A stretch of DNA of 64,000 bases, from the NCBI RefSeq assembly GCF_017255185.1, contig NZ_JAFKCZ010000006.1, positions 124,001 to 188,000 of the forward strand, in the 5' to 3' direction. The notes under the pieces were generated by a model. It worked only from the letters and a program-made list of their open reading frames with translations. It did no database searches and was not told where the DNA came from. The DNA comes from Parahaliea mediterranea (GTDB lineage Bacteria > Pseudomonadota > Gammaproteobacteria > Pseudomonadales > Halieaceae). A program made the position numbers and the translations under genes. This document shows positions 1 through 12,447 of this stretch, piece by piece (the stretch's first letter is position 1; every line of letters begins with the position of its first letter).

Positions 1-3138
<3,138 letters not shown>

Positions 3139-3160
3139 TTAGCAGAAGACGCCCCCGCGC

Positions 3161-4513
3161 TCAATCGCGGGAGCCGGGAGTATTTCGCTGCCAGCGCACT
3201 TGCCAGGCGCCACCGCCGCGAACCAGGCGAGAAGACTCGCAGAGCCACAGGTCGCCCACCGCCAGCAATTCCCCGCCGAGGTAGAGCAGCGGCACGCGGT
3301 CGCGCCACCAGGGGGGCACCCCGGCCTCCTGCAACAGCTTCTTGAGGCCGCGGCTGCCGGTGCGGCCCAGCGGTCGACAGCGCTCGCCCCCGGCGCGCCA
3401 GCGCACGCTCAACGCCTCGCCCGGCCCCAGGTCGAGCCCGACGCCGGAGGACGGCACCAGGCCGAGGGCGCCCGCGCCGGCCACCGCCAGGGTCTCGCCG
3501 GGAACCAGGACCAGGCCCGCGGGCGGCGCCCGGTCCGCGAACTCCGGCAGCACATAGACCCCGTCGCGGTAGCGCTGCAGGGACAGCCCGCCGGCATCGA
3601 AACGGGGGCATCCGCCCTCCCCCGCCTGCGCCAGCTGGCGCAGGAACTCCATCAACGCCGCCTGGTCCGGCGCCATCGCCGCCCCCAGCTCCGCCAGCCA
3701 ATCCCTGAGTACCCGGCCCGCCAGCGCCGGCGGCAGCGCCAGCAGTGTCGCGAGATCGAGGCCGCGATCGCCCATCGCGTTGCGACGGGCGGGCACCTCG
3801 GGAGTCAGCGCCCGCAGTTGCGCCGACGCTTCCCGCAGGTGCGCGGCGGCGCGGCTCACGGTATCGCGATAGCCGGGCCAGCGCCCGGCCAGCAGTGGCA
3901 GCACCTGGCTGCGAAGGAAGTTGCGATCGAGGTCGGTATCGGCGTTGGAGGGGTCCTCCACATGGCGCAGGCCGTGGCGGCGGGCGTAGTCTTCCAGGGC
4001 GTCCCGGGGCCACTCCAACAGGGGCCGGTACAGGCTTCCCGCCCCCAGGGGGCGGGTCGCGGCCATCGCGCCCAGGCCGTCCACGCCGGCACCGCGCAAC
4101 AGGCGCAGGAAAAACGTTTCCACCTGGTCGTCGCGGTGATGGGCGGTGAACAGCACCTCGCCGGCGCCCAGCGCTCGCTCGAACGCCGCGTGGCGCGCGT
4201 CGCGCGCGGCCGCCTCCAGGCCCTTGCCGCCCGGTTCGACGGCCACCGTTTCGCAGTGCAGGGGGACCCCCAGCTCGCGGCACAACTGCCGGCAGTGTTG
4301 CTGCCAGTCGTCGGCCGCGTCCTGCAGCTGGTGGTTGATATGCAACGCCGCGAGGGGCGGCAGGCCGGGGTCAATCCCCCGCGCCGCGACCAGCAGGTGC
4401 AACAGTACTGTGGAGTCGAGGCCGCCGCTGAGGGCCACCCACCAGCGCGGCGCGGCGGCCAGCCCGGCCAGCGGCGGCAGCAGGGCACCGGCGGTGAGCA
4501 AGGAGCTGTTCAT
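3161..4513 (-). CDS. tilS: tRNA(Ile)-lysidine synthase
   Basis: TilS attaches lysine to C34 of the CAU-anticodon tRNA(Ile), changing its codon reading from AUG to AUA. The 450-residue protein has the N-type ATP pyrophosphatase PP-loop SGGLDSTVLLHLL near residues 29-41, followed by family strings such as HINHQLQ, ARDARHAAFE and HHRDDQVETFFLRLLRG. The C-terminal part has the looser TilS substrate-binding domain, including CRPLGRTGSRGLKKLLQEAGVP. It lies 22 bases downstream of accA, the usual gammaproteobacterial neighbour, and 130 bases before pyrG. The start MNSSLL is the first in frame and lies close to the accA stop. Confidence 0.96.
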   Translation of the reverse strand: MNSSLLTAGALLPPLAGLAAAPRWWVALSGGLDSTVLLHLLVAARGIDPGLPPLAALHINHQLQDAADDWQQHCRQLCRELGVPLHCETVAVEPGGKGLEAAARDARHAAFERALGAGEVLFTAHHRDDQVETFFLRLLRGAGVDGLGAMAATRPLGAGSLYRPLLEWPRDALEDYARRHGLRHVEDPSNADTDLDRNFLRSQVLPLLAGRWPGYRDTVSRAAAHLREASAQLRALTPEVPARRNAMGDRGLDLATLLALPPALAGRVLRDWLAELGAAMAPDQAALMEFLRQLAQAGEGGCPRFDAGGLSLQRYRDGVYVLPEFADRAPPAGLVLVPGETLAVAGAGALGLVPSSGVGLDLGPGEALSVRWRAGGERCRPLGRTGSRGLKKLLQEAGVPPWWRDRVPLLYLGGELLAVGDLWLCESSRLVRGGGAWQVRWQRNTPGSRD

Positions 4514-4535
4514 GGGCCGGGGCGCCCCGGGGAAG

Positions 4536-5483
4536 CTAGTTCCCGTAGGACATCAAGCGCTGGTAGCGCTTCTCGAGCATGTCCTCCAGGGGCAGCCCGT
4601 CGAGGCGGGCCAGTTCGGTGACCAGGTGCTGCCTGATGCGCTCGGCCATCTGGTCGACATCGCGGTGGGCGCCGCCGAGCGGCTCCTCGATGGTGGCGTC
4701 GACGATGCCCAGCTCCTGCAACACGCTGGAGGTAACCCCCATGGCCTGGGCGGCGTCCGGGGCGTGATCGGTGCTCTTCCAGATAATATTGGCGCAGCCC
4801 TCGGGCGAAATCACGAAGTAGGTGGCGTACTGGAGCATCGCCAGGTTGTCGCCGACGCCGATCCCCAACGCCCCGCCGGAGCTGCCCTCGCCGATCACCA
4901 CGCACAGCACCGGCGTGGCGAGGCGGGACATCACCGCCAGGTTCTGGGCGATGGCCTCGCTGATGCCCCGCTCCTCCGAGTCGATCCCCGGGTAGGCCCC
5001 CGGGGTGTCAATCAGGGTAACAACGGGCATCTTGAAGCGCTCGGCCATCTCCATCAGGCGCAGCGCCTTGCGGTAGCCCTCGGGCTTGGGCATGCCGAAA
5101 TTGCGCATGACCTTGTCCTTGACCGCGCGGCCCTTCTCCTGGCCGATCACCATCACCGGCCGCCCTTCCAGGCGCGCCACGCCACCGACGATGGCGCTGT
5201 CGTCGCCGAAGCGGCGGTCGCCGTGCAGCTCGTCGAACTCGGTGAAAATACGCGGGATGTAGTCGAGGGAATACGGCCGCAGGGGGTGGCGGGCCACCTT
5301 GACGATATCCCAGGCGCTGAGGTTGCTGTAGATTTTCTCGGTGAGCTTGGTGCTTTTCTCCCGCAGGCGCTCGATTTCCTCGCCGATGTTGATGTCGGCG
5401 TCGGAGCCTACATGCTGGAGCTCTTCGATCTTGACCTCAAGCTCGGCGATAGGCTGTTCAAAATCAAGGTAATTGGGGTTCAT
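4536..5483 (-). CDS. accA: Acetyl-CoA carboxylase carboxyltransferase subunit alpha
   Basis: AccA forms the carboxyltransferase half of acetyl-CoA carboxylase with AccD, transferring CO2 from biotinylated AccB to acetyl-CoA for fatty-acid synthesis. The 315-residue length and start [16 protein letters not shown] are typical. Recognisable crotonase-fold strings are [35 protein letters not shown] and [17 protein letters not shown]. The gene starts a minus-strand run with tilS, pyrG, kdsA and eno. Its 300-base upstream region is occupied mostly by a palindromic repeat array that separates it from oadB, so its promoter must lie in or beside that array. Confidence 0.98.
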   Translation of the reverse strand: MNPNYLDFEQPIAELEVKIEELQHVGSDADINIGEEIERLREKSTKLTEKIYSNLSAWDIVKVARHPLRPYSLDYIPRIFTEFDELHGDRRFGDDSAIVGGVARLEGRPVMVIGQEKGRAVKDKVMRNFGMPKPEGYRKALRLMEMAERFKMPVVTLIDTPGAYPGIDSEERGISEAIAQNLAVMSRLATPVLCVVIGEGSSGGALGIGVGDNLAMLQYATYFVISPEGCANIIWKSTDHAPDAAQAMGVTSSVLQELGIVDATIEEPLGGAHRDVDQMAERIRQHLVTELARLDGLPLEDMLEKRYQRLMSYGN

Positions 5484-5586
5484 TCGCTACTGGGCCCGGC
5501 AGACTGGAAATGGGCGCACAGTGTACAAAATTAATTTTGCCGGCACCAATTCGCGTAGGCGGTAACGATGGGGTGAGGTGGGAATT

Positions 5587-5777
5587 GGTCGAATGAATTC
5601 GACCCTACAGGGGGGAGCCCCTCACCTGTAGGGCCGAATTCATTCGGCCACGCGAGCCACCCCCCCCTGTAGGGCCGAATTCATTCGGCCACGCGAGCCG
5701 CCCTCCCCTTTAGGACCGAATTCATTCGGCCACACGAGCCGCCCTCCCCTTTAGGACCGAATTCATTCGGCCACGCG
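5587..5777. repeat. Array of 41-bp palindromic repeats with one inverted copy
   Basis: Four direct units begin at 5625, 5666, 5707 and 5748, each 41 bases apart (the last is incomplete). Each has a core close to GGCCGAATTCATTCGGCC followed by CACGCGAGCC and a C-rich spacer. A fifth copy at 5587-5615 is inverted: its core is GGTCGAATGAATTCGACC, where both members of one stem pair have changed together, so base pairing is kept. Units 3 and 4 carry G-to-A just outside the inner stem. The array fills the space between the oadB stop and the accA start, both on the minus strand. It resembles REP-type intergenic palindromes and could end oad transcription. Confidence 0.9.
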
Positions 5778-5784
5778 GAACAGA

Positions 5785-7089
5785 CTACCCCCCCACCAGG
5801 CTGATCATGACCCCGGCGGCCACCGCCGAGCCGATGACCCCGGCCACGTTAGGCCCCATGGCATGCATCAACAGGAAGTTGTGGGGGTTGGCTTCCAGGC
5901 CGACGCGGTTGGAGACCCGCGCCGCCATCGGCACCGCGGACACCCCGGCGGAGCCGATCAGCGGGTTCAGGGGCACGCTGCCCAGCTTGTTCATCAGTTT
6001 CGCCATCAGCACGCCGCAGGCGGTGCCAATGGCGAAGGCGACGATACCCAGGGCGAGGATACCCAGGGTGCTGGTGTCCAGGAACTTGTCGGCCACCAGC
6101 TTGGAGCCCACCGACAGGCCGAGGAAAATGGTGGTGATATTGATCAGCGAGTTCTGCACGGTGTCGGACAGTCGATCGACCACGCCGCACTCCTTCATCA
6201 GGTTGCCGAAGCAGAACATGCCCAGCAGCGGCGCGGCATCCGGTAGCAGCAGCGCCACCAGGATCAGCAGCACCAGGGGGAAGGTGATCTTTTCCCGGCG
6301 CGATACGTGGCGCAGCTGGGTCATCTCGATGGCCCGCTCGGCCTTGGTGGTCAGCGCGCGCATGATCGGCGGCTGGATCATCGGCACCAGCGCCATGTAG
6401 GAGTAGGCCGCCACCGCGATCGCCCCCAGCAAATCCGGCGCCAGCACACTGGATACATAGATGGCGGTGGGGCCGTCGGCGCCGCCGATGATGCCGATGG
6501 CGGCGGCGTCGGCGATACTGAAGTCCATCAATCCCACGGCGGTGAGCCCCACCGCCCCGAGGACGGTGGCGAAGATGCCGAACTGGGCGGCGGCCCCCAG
6601 GAACAGGGTCTTGGGGTTGGCCAGTAGCGGGCCGAAGTCGGTCATCGCCCCCACCCCCATGAAAATCACCAGTGGCGCCACGCCGCTGGCGATGGCCACG
6701 GTGTAGAAGTTGTACAGCATGCCGTCGCTGTAGCCCGCGCCGGCGGCCAGCCTGTCCACCACCAGCTGGGTGGTCGGGCCGGCCGATTCATAGGCCGCCA
6801 TCAGCGCCTTGACGCCGCCGTCGGCGCCGACACCGAGCTGGGCGGCGATCTCGCCGAGCAGGGCCGGACCGCCCTGCAACAGGGCGTTTTCCACCGCCGG
6901 ATAAGCCAGGCCGGCGCCGGGAATATTGGCCAGGATACCGCCGAAGCCGATGGGCACCAGCAGCAGCGGCTCGAACCCCTTGCGCACCGCCAGGAACAAC
7001 AACAGCAATCCGACCAGAATCATGACGCCCTGCCCGGGCGCCATCTGCACCAGCCCGGAGGCGTGCCAGAGTGTTAGCAAGTTGTCCAT
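5785..7089 (-). CDS. oadB: Oxaloacetate decarboxylase subunit beta (Na+-pumping)
   Basis: OadB is the integral membrane subunit that decarboxylates carboxybiotin and couples this to Na+ export. The 434-residue protein is very hydrophobic with many membrane segments and has the family strings [66 protein letters not shown] and [23 protein letters not shown]. The conserved Asp in GGADGPTA belongs to the Na+ site region of the family. It is the last gene of oadGAB, only 6 bases after oadA. Related beta subunits of methylmalonyl-CoA and glutaconyl-CoA decarboxylases look similar, but the attached alpha subunit points to oxaloacetate. Confidence 0.94.
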   Translation of the reverse strand: MDNLLTLWHASGLVQMAPGQGVMILVGLLLLFLAVRKGFEPLLLVPIGFGGILANIPGAGLAYPAVENALLQGGPALLGEIAAQLGVGADGGVKALMAAYESAGPTTQLVVDRLAAGAGYSDGMLYNFYTVAIASGVAPLVIFMGVGAMTDFGPLLANPKTLFLGAAAQFGIFATVLGAVGLTAVGLMDFSIADAAAIGIIGGADGPTAIYVSSVLAPDLLGAIAVAAYSYMALVPMIQPPIMRALTTKAERAIEMTQLRHVSRREKITFPLVLLILVALLLPDAAPLLGMFCFGNLMKECGVVDRLSDTVQNSLINITTIFLGLSVGSKLVADKFLDTSTLGILALGIVAFAIGTACGVLMAKLMNKLGSVPLNPLIGSAGVSAVPMAARVSNRVGLEANPHNFLLMHAMGPNVAGVIGSAVAAGVMISLVGG

Positions 7090-7095
7090 GCGGGC

Positions 7096-8898
7096 CTATC
7101 CCAGTTTCACCAGGGTGTCGCCCGTCTTCACCGCGTCGCCCGTCTTCACCGACACCTCGGTCACCGCGCCGTCGCGCGGCGCACGCACCTCGGTCTCCAT
7201 TTTCATCGCCTCGAGCACCAGCACCACGTCGCCCGCGGATACCCGGTCGCCCACGGCGACATTGACGCGCACGATATTGCCCGCCAGGGGCGACGACAAG
7301 GGCTCGCCGCCGCCGGTGGGCGCCGGCGCACTGGCCACGGGAGCCGGCGCCGCGGCCGCGCCCTGCACCGACGAGACCTCGCCACCCTCGGCCACCTCGA
7401 CCACATAGCTCTGGCCATTGACGGTGACGGTGTAGACTTCCGGCCCGCCAGCACTTGCGGCGGCGGGCGCGGGAGCCGCCGGGGTTTCGGGCTCGGTGCC
7501 GGGGACCGGCTCGAAGGCCTCGGGGTTGCCGCGGTTTTCCAGGAACTTCAGCCCCACCTGGGGGAACAGGGCGTAGGTGAGCACATCGTCCACCTCGCCC
7601 TCGCCGTCGGTGAGGGCGACACTCTTCTCACGCGCCAGGCTGCGCAATTCCTCGGTCAGCTTGTCGAGTTCCGGGTCGAGCAGGTCCGCCGGGCGGCAGG
7701 TAATTGGCTCGGCCCCCTCCAGCACGCGCTGCTGGAGGGCGACATTCACCGCCGCGGGAGTGGCGCCGTATTCGCCCTTGAGGACACCCGCGGTCTCCCG
7801 GGAAATGGATTTGTAGCGCTCCCCGGTGAGTACATTGAGCACCGCCTGGGTGCCCACGATCTGGGAGGTGGGCGTAACCAGTGGAATGTAGCCCAGGTCC
7901 TCGCGCACCCGGGGAATCTCCTCCAGCACCTCGTCCAGGCGGTCCGCCGCGCCCTGTTCGCGCAGCTGGTTTTCCATGTTGGTGAGCATGCCCCCGGGCA
8001 CCTGGGCCACCAGGATGCGCGAGTCCACGCCGCGCAGGGAGCCCTCGAATTTCGCGTACTTTTTGCGCACCTGGCGGAAATAGGCGGCGATGGATTCCAG
8101 CTTTTCGATGTCCAGGCCGGTGTCGCGCCCGGTGCCCTGCAACATGGCCACCACGCTCTCGGTGGGCGAGTGACCGTAGGTCATCGACATCGAGGAGATG
8201 GAAGTGTCGACATTGTCGATACCCGCCTCCACGCACTTGAGGATGGTGGCCGTGGACAGGCCGGTGGTGGCGTGGCACTGCATGTGAATGGGGATGTCGC
8301 AGCTCTGCTTGAGCCGCTTGACCAGCTCGTAGCCGGTGTAGGGCCGCAGCAGGCCCGCCATGTCCTTGATCGCAATGGAATCGGCGCCCATGTCCTCGAT
8401 GCGCTTGCCCTGCTCCACCCAGCCGTCGATGTCGTGCACCGGGCTCAGGGTGTAGGAGATGGTGCCCTGGGCGTGCTTGCCCACCTGCCGGACCGCCTTC
8501 AGCGCCACCTCGATATTGCGCATGTCGTTCATGGCGTCGAACACGCGGAACACGTCGACGCCGTTGTGGGCCGCACGCTCCACGAATTTTTCCACCACGT
8601 CGTCGGCATAGTGGCGGTAGCCGAGGATATTCTGCCCCCGAAACAGCATCTGCTGGGGGGTGTTGGGCATGGCCTTCTTGAGCTCGCGGATGCGCTCCCA
8701 GGGGTCCTCCCCCAGGTAGCGGATACAGGCGTCGAAGGTGGCCCCGCCCCAGGACTCCAGGGACCAGAAGCCCACGGCGTCGAGCTCCGCGGCGATTGGC
8801 AGCATGTCGTCCAGGCGCATGCGGGTGGCGAACAGCGACTGGTGGGCGTCGCGCAGCACCACATCGGTAATACCCAGTGGACGGTTGGATTGTTCCAT
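7096..8898 (-). CDS. oadA: Oxaloacetate decarboxylase subunit alpha (biotin protein)
   Basis: OadA transfers the carboxyl group of oxaloacetate to its own biotin, releasing pyruvate. In the 600-residue product the N-terminal carboxyltransferase barrel starts with [18 protein letters not shown] and contains [15 protein letters not shown] and the metal-binding region around [12 protein letters not shown] conserved PYC/OADA domain follows, then an Ala/Pro-rich linker (about 485-530) and a C-terminal biotinyl domain with EAMKMETEV, biotinyl Lys at about 566. The second gene of the oadGAB set, it starts 52 bases after oadG. Pyruvate carboxylase subunit B shares this architecture; the adjacent beta and gamma subunits settle the identity. 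Confidence 0.95.
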   Translation of the reverse strand: MEQSNRPLGITDVVLRDAHQSLFATRMRLDDMLPIAAELDAVGFWSLESWGGATFDACIRYLGEDPWERIRELKKAMPNTPQQMLFRGQNILGYRHYADDVVEKFVERAAHNGVDVFRVFDAMNDMRNIEVALKAVRQVGKHAQGTISYTLSPVHDIDGWVEQGKRIEDMGADSIAIKDMAGLLRPYTGYELVKRLKQSCDIPIHMQCHATTGLSTATILKCVEAGIDNVDTSISSMSMTYGHSPTESVVAMLQGTGRDTGLDIEKLESIAAYFRQVRKKYAKFEGSLRGVDSRILVAQVPGGMLTNMENQLREQGAADRLDEVLEEIPRVREDLGYIPLVTPTSQIVGTQAVLNVLTGERYKSISRETAGVLKGEYGATPAAVNVALQQRVLEGAEPITCRPADLLDPELDKLTEELRSLAREKSVALTDGEGEVDDVLTYALFPQVGLKFLENRGNPEAFEPVPGTEPETPAAPAPAAASAGGPEVYTVTVNGQSYVVEVAEGGEVSSVQGAAAAPAPVASAPAPTGGGEPLSSPLAGNIVRVNVAVGDRVSAGDVVLVLEAMKMETEVRAPRDGAVTEVSVKTGDAVKTGDTLVKLG

Positions 8899-8950
8899 GG
8901 AGGTAGCCTCTATATTGGAGTCGCTGTACAGTCCCGGCGGCAGCCGGCCA

Positions 8951-9196
8951 TCAGCGCCGGGAGCGATAGCGGTGGATTGCGGCGCCGATCACCGCCAACA
9001 ACTGCGGATCGTCCGCACGCGCGGCGGGGGGCGGTGGCGCGGCCCGGGACGGCTCGGGCTCAGCCTCGGGGAAATAGCGGCCGACAAAGCGCGACATGAG
9101 CGTGGTAGCCAGCACCAGCAGGCCCAGGAATACCACCACCGTGCCCATGCCGTACAGCATGAGCTCGACGCCCTGATCAATGATTCCTGCCTGCAT
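8951..9196 (-). CDS. oadG: Oxaloacetate decarboxylase subunit gamma
   Basis: OadG is a small membrane subunit that holds the alpha and beta subunits together and binds zinc in characterised enzymes. This 81-residue protein has one N-terminal membrane helix (about 10-34, [24 protein letters not shown]), then a Pro/Ala-rich linker and a basic tail ending HRYRSRR. A strong GGGAGG ribosome site lies about 4 bases before the ATG at 9194-9196. It opens the oadGAB transcription unit and diverges from dusC across 163 bases. Sequence conservation of this family is low, so position in the operon and the single-helix layout carry much of the call. Confidence 0.88.
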   Translation of the reverse strand: MQAGIIDQGVELMLYGMGTVVVFLGLLVLATTLMSRFVGRYFPEAEPEPSRAAPPPPAARADDPQLLAVIGAAIHRYRSRR

Positions 9197-9317
9197 TGCG
9201 CCTCCCGGCGGTATAAATTCGAGTCGCGTATCTTAAACCGGGAAGCGCCCCCTGTGCCAATGAAGACACCGATGGGTACGCCCCGTGAAACGGTTCCCGG
9301 CCACAGCCGGGGCAACG

Positions 9318-9323
9318 TATAAT
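9318..9323 (+). promoter_or_regulatory. Probable -10 element of the dusC promoter
   Basis: A perfect TATAAT hexamer lies 36 bases before the dusC start codon. A weak -35 candidate (TTCCCG, 9294-9299) lies about 18 bases upstream. No other good -10 is visible in the dusC/oadG interval on this strand. The call rests on the hexamer and position only. Confidence 0.45.
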
Positions 9324-9359
9324 CCCCGCCCCGATCCCATCACGGTCCCGAAACACGCC

Positions 9360-10322
9360 ATGCGACTGATGCTCGCCCCCATGGAGGGGGTCGTCGACCA
9401 CACCATGCGAGCGCTGCTCACCTCACTGGGCGGCCTGGACCGCTGCGTGACCGAATTCCTGCGGATCAATGACCGCCTGCTGCCACCGCGGGTCTTCCGC
9501 CGCCTGTGCCCGGAGCTGGACAACGGCGGGCGCACCGCCCACGGCGTACCCGTCTACCTCCAGCTACTGGGAGGCCAGCCAGCACCGATGGCGGACAACG
9601 CCGCCCGCGCGGCGGAGCTGGGCGCCCCCGGCATCGACCTCAACTTCGGCTGCCCGGCGAAGACCGTGAACCGCTCCGACGGCGGCTCGATCATCCTGCG
9701 CGAGCCGCAACGGGTCCACGGCATCGTCGCAGCGGTGCGCTCGGCGGTACCCGGCGCGATACCGGTGACGGTAAAAATCCGCCTGGGCTACGAGGACGCC
9801 TCCCTCTTTGAAGACAACGTGCAGGCCATCGCCGCGGCCGGCGCCAGCGAGCTGACCATCCACGCCCGCACCAAGCGCCAGGGCTATCGACCGCCGGCCT
9901 ACTGGGAGGAGATCGCCAGGGCCCGGCAGAGCCTGTCCATTCCGGTGATCGCCAACGGTGAAATCTGGAGCCTGGAGGACGCCGCGCGCTGCCGCGCGAT
10001 CAGCGGTTGCAGCGACCTGATGCTGGGGCGCGGCGCCCTGTGCCGGCCGGACCTGCCGCGCCTGGTGGCCGGCGGCGACGCGGCGCCGCAGCCCCTGGCC
10101 TGGACCGACATCGTGCCGCTACTGCTGGAATTTTTCGATCTCACCCTCGCGCACTACGACACTCACTGCGTCGGCAACCCCCTGAAACAGTGGCTGGTCT
10201 ACCTGCGCTGCTACTATCCCCAGGGGGCGCTGCTGTTCGAGCGTATCAAGCGCCAGCGGGAGCCGGGCGCCCTGCGCGAAAGCCTGCTGGCGGAATTGTC
10301 GGCCGGGGCGGCGGCGGCCTGA
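9360..10322 (+). CDS. dusC: tRNA-dihydrouridine(16) synthase
   Basis: DusC reduces uridine 16 in the tRNA D-loop using FMN and NADPH. The 320-residue product begins MRLMLAPMEGVVDHTMR, typical of the DusC branch. It carries the catalytic-cysteine segment DLNFGCPAKTVNRSDGG, the tRNA-binding HARTKRQGYRP and IPVIANGEIW, and the FMN-phosphate region LMLGRGAL. I chose the ATG at 9360-9362 because homology begins there; the open frame runs 25 codons further upstream through the likely promoter. It is a single gene, divergent from oadG and convergent with the following SDR gene. Confidence 0.95.
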   Translation: MRLMLAPMEGVVDHTMRALLTSLGGLDRCVTEFLRINDRLLPPRVFRRLCPELDNGGRTAHGVPVYLQLLGGQPAPMADNAARAAELGAPGIDLNFGCPAKTVNRSDGGSIILREPQRVHGIVAAVRSAVPGAIPVTVKIRLGYEDASLFEDNVQAIAAAGASELTIHARTKRQGYRPPAYWEEIARARQSLSIPVIANGEIWSLEDAARCRAISGCSDLMLGRGALCRPDLPRLVAGGDAAPQPLAWTDIVPLLLEFFDLTLAHYDTHCVGNPLKQWLVYLRCYYPQGALLFERIKRQREPGALRESLLAELSAGAAAA

Positions 10323-10349
10323 GCGCGCGCCGCTGGCCGGCTCGACGGT

Positions 10350-11105
10350 TCAGATGGCGGTCTGGCCGCCGTCGATCACCAGCGCGGTGCCGGTGACGAA
10401 ACGCGCGTCGCCAGAGGCGAGGTAGGCCACCGCGGTGGCGATTTCCTCCGGCTCCGCCATCGCTGGTGTCAACGGGAACATACGCTGGAACAACGCCATG
10501 TCGGCGCCCTCCGGCGCCTGCGCGTCCTGTACCAGCGGCGTGTTCACGCCGCCGGGACACACCGCGTTCACCCGCACCCCGCGGGCGGCGTATTCGGCGG
10601 CCATGGCCTTGGACAGTTGCAACACCGCCGCCTTGCTGGCGCAGTAGGCGGCGTTGTAGGGCAGGCCGGCAATGGCCGCGGTGGAGGCGATATTGACGAT
10701 GTTGCCGCCGCTTTCCAGCAGGTGGGGAATGGCCGCGAGGCTGAGCACAAACACCGCGTTGGCATTGACATCCATTACCCGCCGCCAGCGCTCGGGCGTC
10801 AGCTCCGCGAAATGGGTGGTGCACACCATGCCGGCGACGTTGCACAGGATATCGAGCTGCCCGAAACGGGCCGCGCAGTCGGCGATGGCGGCCGCGCAGC
10901 CCTCGTCGTCGGTCACGTCCAGCACCCGGGTCGCGATGGTCGCCCCGCCAGCGGCCAGCGCGGCGGCCTCGCGCTCCAGGGCCTGCGCATTGATATCACA
11001 GGCGTAGATCCGGGCGCCCTCCTCGCTCAGGCGGCGGACGGTGGCCAGGCCGATGCCCGAGGCGGCGCCGGTCACGAAGGCCACCCTGTCTGTAAAGCGC
11101 TGCAT
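10350..11105 (-). CDS. SDR-family oxidoreductase
   Basis: This is a classical short-chain dehydrogenase/reductase of 251 residues, predicted to oxidise or reduce an alcohol/ketone with NAD(P). It has the Rossmann nucleotide motif TGAASGIG near residues 12-19, an acidic ACDIN after the second strand that favours NAD over NADP, NVAG, the catalytic Ser in NIASTAA, and the YCASK catalytic Tyr/Lys pair. PGGVNTPL and the ending VTGTALVIDGGQ are typical. The ATG at 11103-11105 places the fold at the usual distance from the N-terminus. The substrate cannot be read from sequence. It is convergent with dusC and divergent from the permease gene. Confidence 0.88.
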   Translation of the reverse strand: MQRFTDRVAFVTGAASGIGLATVRRLSEEGARIYACDINAQALEREAAALAAGGATIATRVLDVTDDEGCAAAIADCAARFGQLDILCNVAGMVCTTHFAELTPERWRRVMDVNANAVFVLSLAAIPHLLESGGNIVNIASTAAIAGLPYNAAYCASKAAVLQLSKAMAAEYAARGVRVNAVCPGGVNTPLVQDAQAPEGADMALFQRMFPLTPAMAEPEEIATAVAYLASGDARFVTGTALVIDGGQTAI

Positions 11106-11306
11106 AGCGTGCTCCTCTCTCGTGTCAGTGACGCCGGGCAGTCTAGCCCCGCCGCCGCCCTGCCGACACACCCGCGCCCGGGAAAAACCGCCACGGCGCT
11201 ATTAGTTGTACCGGCTAGTTGTACCGGCCGTTGTCACCGCAAAGACCGCCGCGGGTGCTATGCTGGTCACCTTCGGCAAGGTCCGCGAACGGGTGGTACG
11301 ACAGCA

Positions 11307-12380
11307 ATGACAGATCTCAGGGACACCCTCGTCAGCATCGCGGCACTGGCGGTGATAATCGTGGGGGCGCGCTACGCCTCGCCCCTGTTGGTGCCTTTCC
11401 TGCTGTCGCTGTTCCTGGCCATCGTCTGCGGATCGTCCGTCAACCACCTATACGAACGCGGCTGGCCCCACTGGCTGGCGGTGTCGGGCGTGATCGCCCT
11501 GGTGGTGGCTCTGCTCGCCGCCCCCTTCCTGATGGTGGGCAGCTCCCTGGCGGAGTTTCGCGAGGCCCTGCCCCAGTATCAGCAGCAGTTCCTGTCGCTG
11601 CTCGACAGCGTCACCCAGTGGCTCGCCGCCCACGGCGTCGAGGTCAATGAAAACGCCCTGCAAACCGCGTTCAATCCCGGCCGGGCGGTGGCCTTCTTTG
11701 GCGGCTTCGTCGGCGGCGTCGGCGACACCTTCAGCAATGTTTTTATCATTCTGCTGACCGTCGCTTTCCTGCTGGTGGACGCCGGCAGTTTCCCGCGCAA
11801 ACTCCAGCTCAGCCGACCGGGCCGGCACCAGGAGATTCTCGCCACCCTGCAGGAGCTGGTGCGACAAATGAACGAGTACTTCGTCGCCAAGGCCCTGGTG
11901 AGCCTGCTGACCGCGATGCTGATCGGCGCGGGCCTCTATCTGCTCGACGTGCGCTTCATCAGCTTGTGGACACTGCTCGCCTTTTTGCTGAACTTTATTC
12001 CGGTGATCGGCTCCATCATCGCGGCAATTCCGGTGGTCGCGCTGTCACTGCTGGAGCTCGACCCCACGCTCACCCTGTTACTGGTGCTGCTGTACGTCTC
12101 GGTCAACACCGTGGTCGGCAACATCATCGAGCCCGCCTGGATGGGGCACCGCATGGGGCTGTCCACGCTGGCGGTATTTCTGTCGCTGATTTTCTGGGGC
12201 TGGATGTTTGGCCCTGTCGGCACGCTGCTGTCGGTGCCCCTGACCATGGTGCTCCGGTTCATCGCCGAACGCAGCCCCGGCGCGACCTGGGTGGCCGTGC
12301 TGCTATCGGCGCCGCCACCCGCGAACACGGGCCAAGAAAGCCCCACCAAACCGGACACAAGCGGCGCCCCCCCCGAATAG
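11307..12380 (+). CDS. AI-2E family (PerM-like) membrane permease
   Basis: This 357-residue protein belongs to the AI-2E/PerM permease family, whose members include the autoinducer-2 exporter TqsA but mostly have unknown substrates or act as ion antiporters. About eight hydrophobic segments are visible: two or three near the N-terminus, a soluble stretch around 85-135, then FSNVFIILLTVAFLLVD and the C-terminal helices. Family strings are LNFIPVIGSIIAAIPV and VVGNIIEPAWMGHRMGLSTLAVFLSL. The start ATG at 11307-11309 gives a short cytoplasmic N-terminus. The C-terminal 25 residues are Pro/Ser/Thr rich and presumably disordered. No partner gene is nearby. Confidence 0.87.
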   Translation: MTDLRDTLVSIAALAVIIVGARYASPLLVPFLLSLFLAIVCGSSVNHLYERGWPHWLAVSGVIALVVALLAAPFLMVGSSLAEFREALPQYQQQFLSLLDSVTQWLAAHGVEVNENALQTAFNPGRAVAFFGGFVGGVGDTFSNVFIILLTVAFLLVDAGSFPRKLQLSRPGRHQEILATLQELVRQMNEYFVAKALVSLLTAMLIGAGLYLLDVRFISLWTLLAFLLNFIPVIGSIIAAIPVVALSLLELDPTLTLLLVLLYVSVNTVVGNIIEPAWMGHRMGLSTLAVFLSLIFWGWMFGPVGTLLSVPLTMVLRFIAERSPGATWVAVLLSAPPPANTGQESPTKPDTSGAPPE

Positions 12381-12441
12381 GGGTCGGATACCTAAATTGG
12401 GGGAGGCACCAAACCAACACCCATAAATAGGTATCCGTCCC
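12381..12441. repeat. Inverted repeat between convergent genes
   Basis: GGGTCGGATACCT at 12381-12393 is matched in reverse by AGGTATCCGTCCC at 12429-12441 (one mismatch in 13), separated by 35 bases. It occupies the entire gap between the permease stop and the TonB-receptor stop. It may be a degenerate mobile palindrome or a bidirectional terminator; no T-run supports a classical terminator. Confidence 0.6.
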
Positions 12442-12447
12442 TGTTTG

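Noticed and set aside
5587-5777. CRISPR array
   Set aside because: The units are strictly palindromic and contiguous, spacers are short and nearly identical, and no cas gene is in the window.
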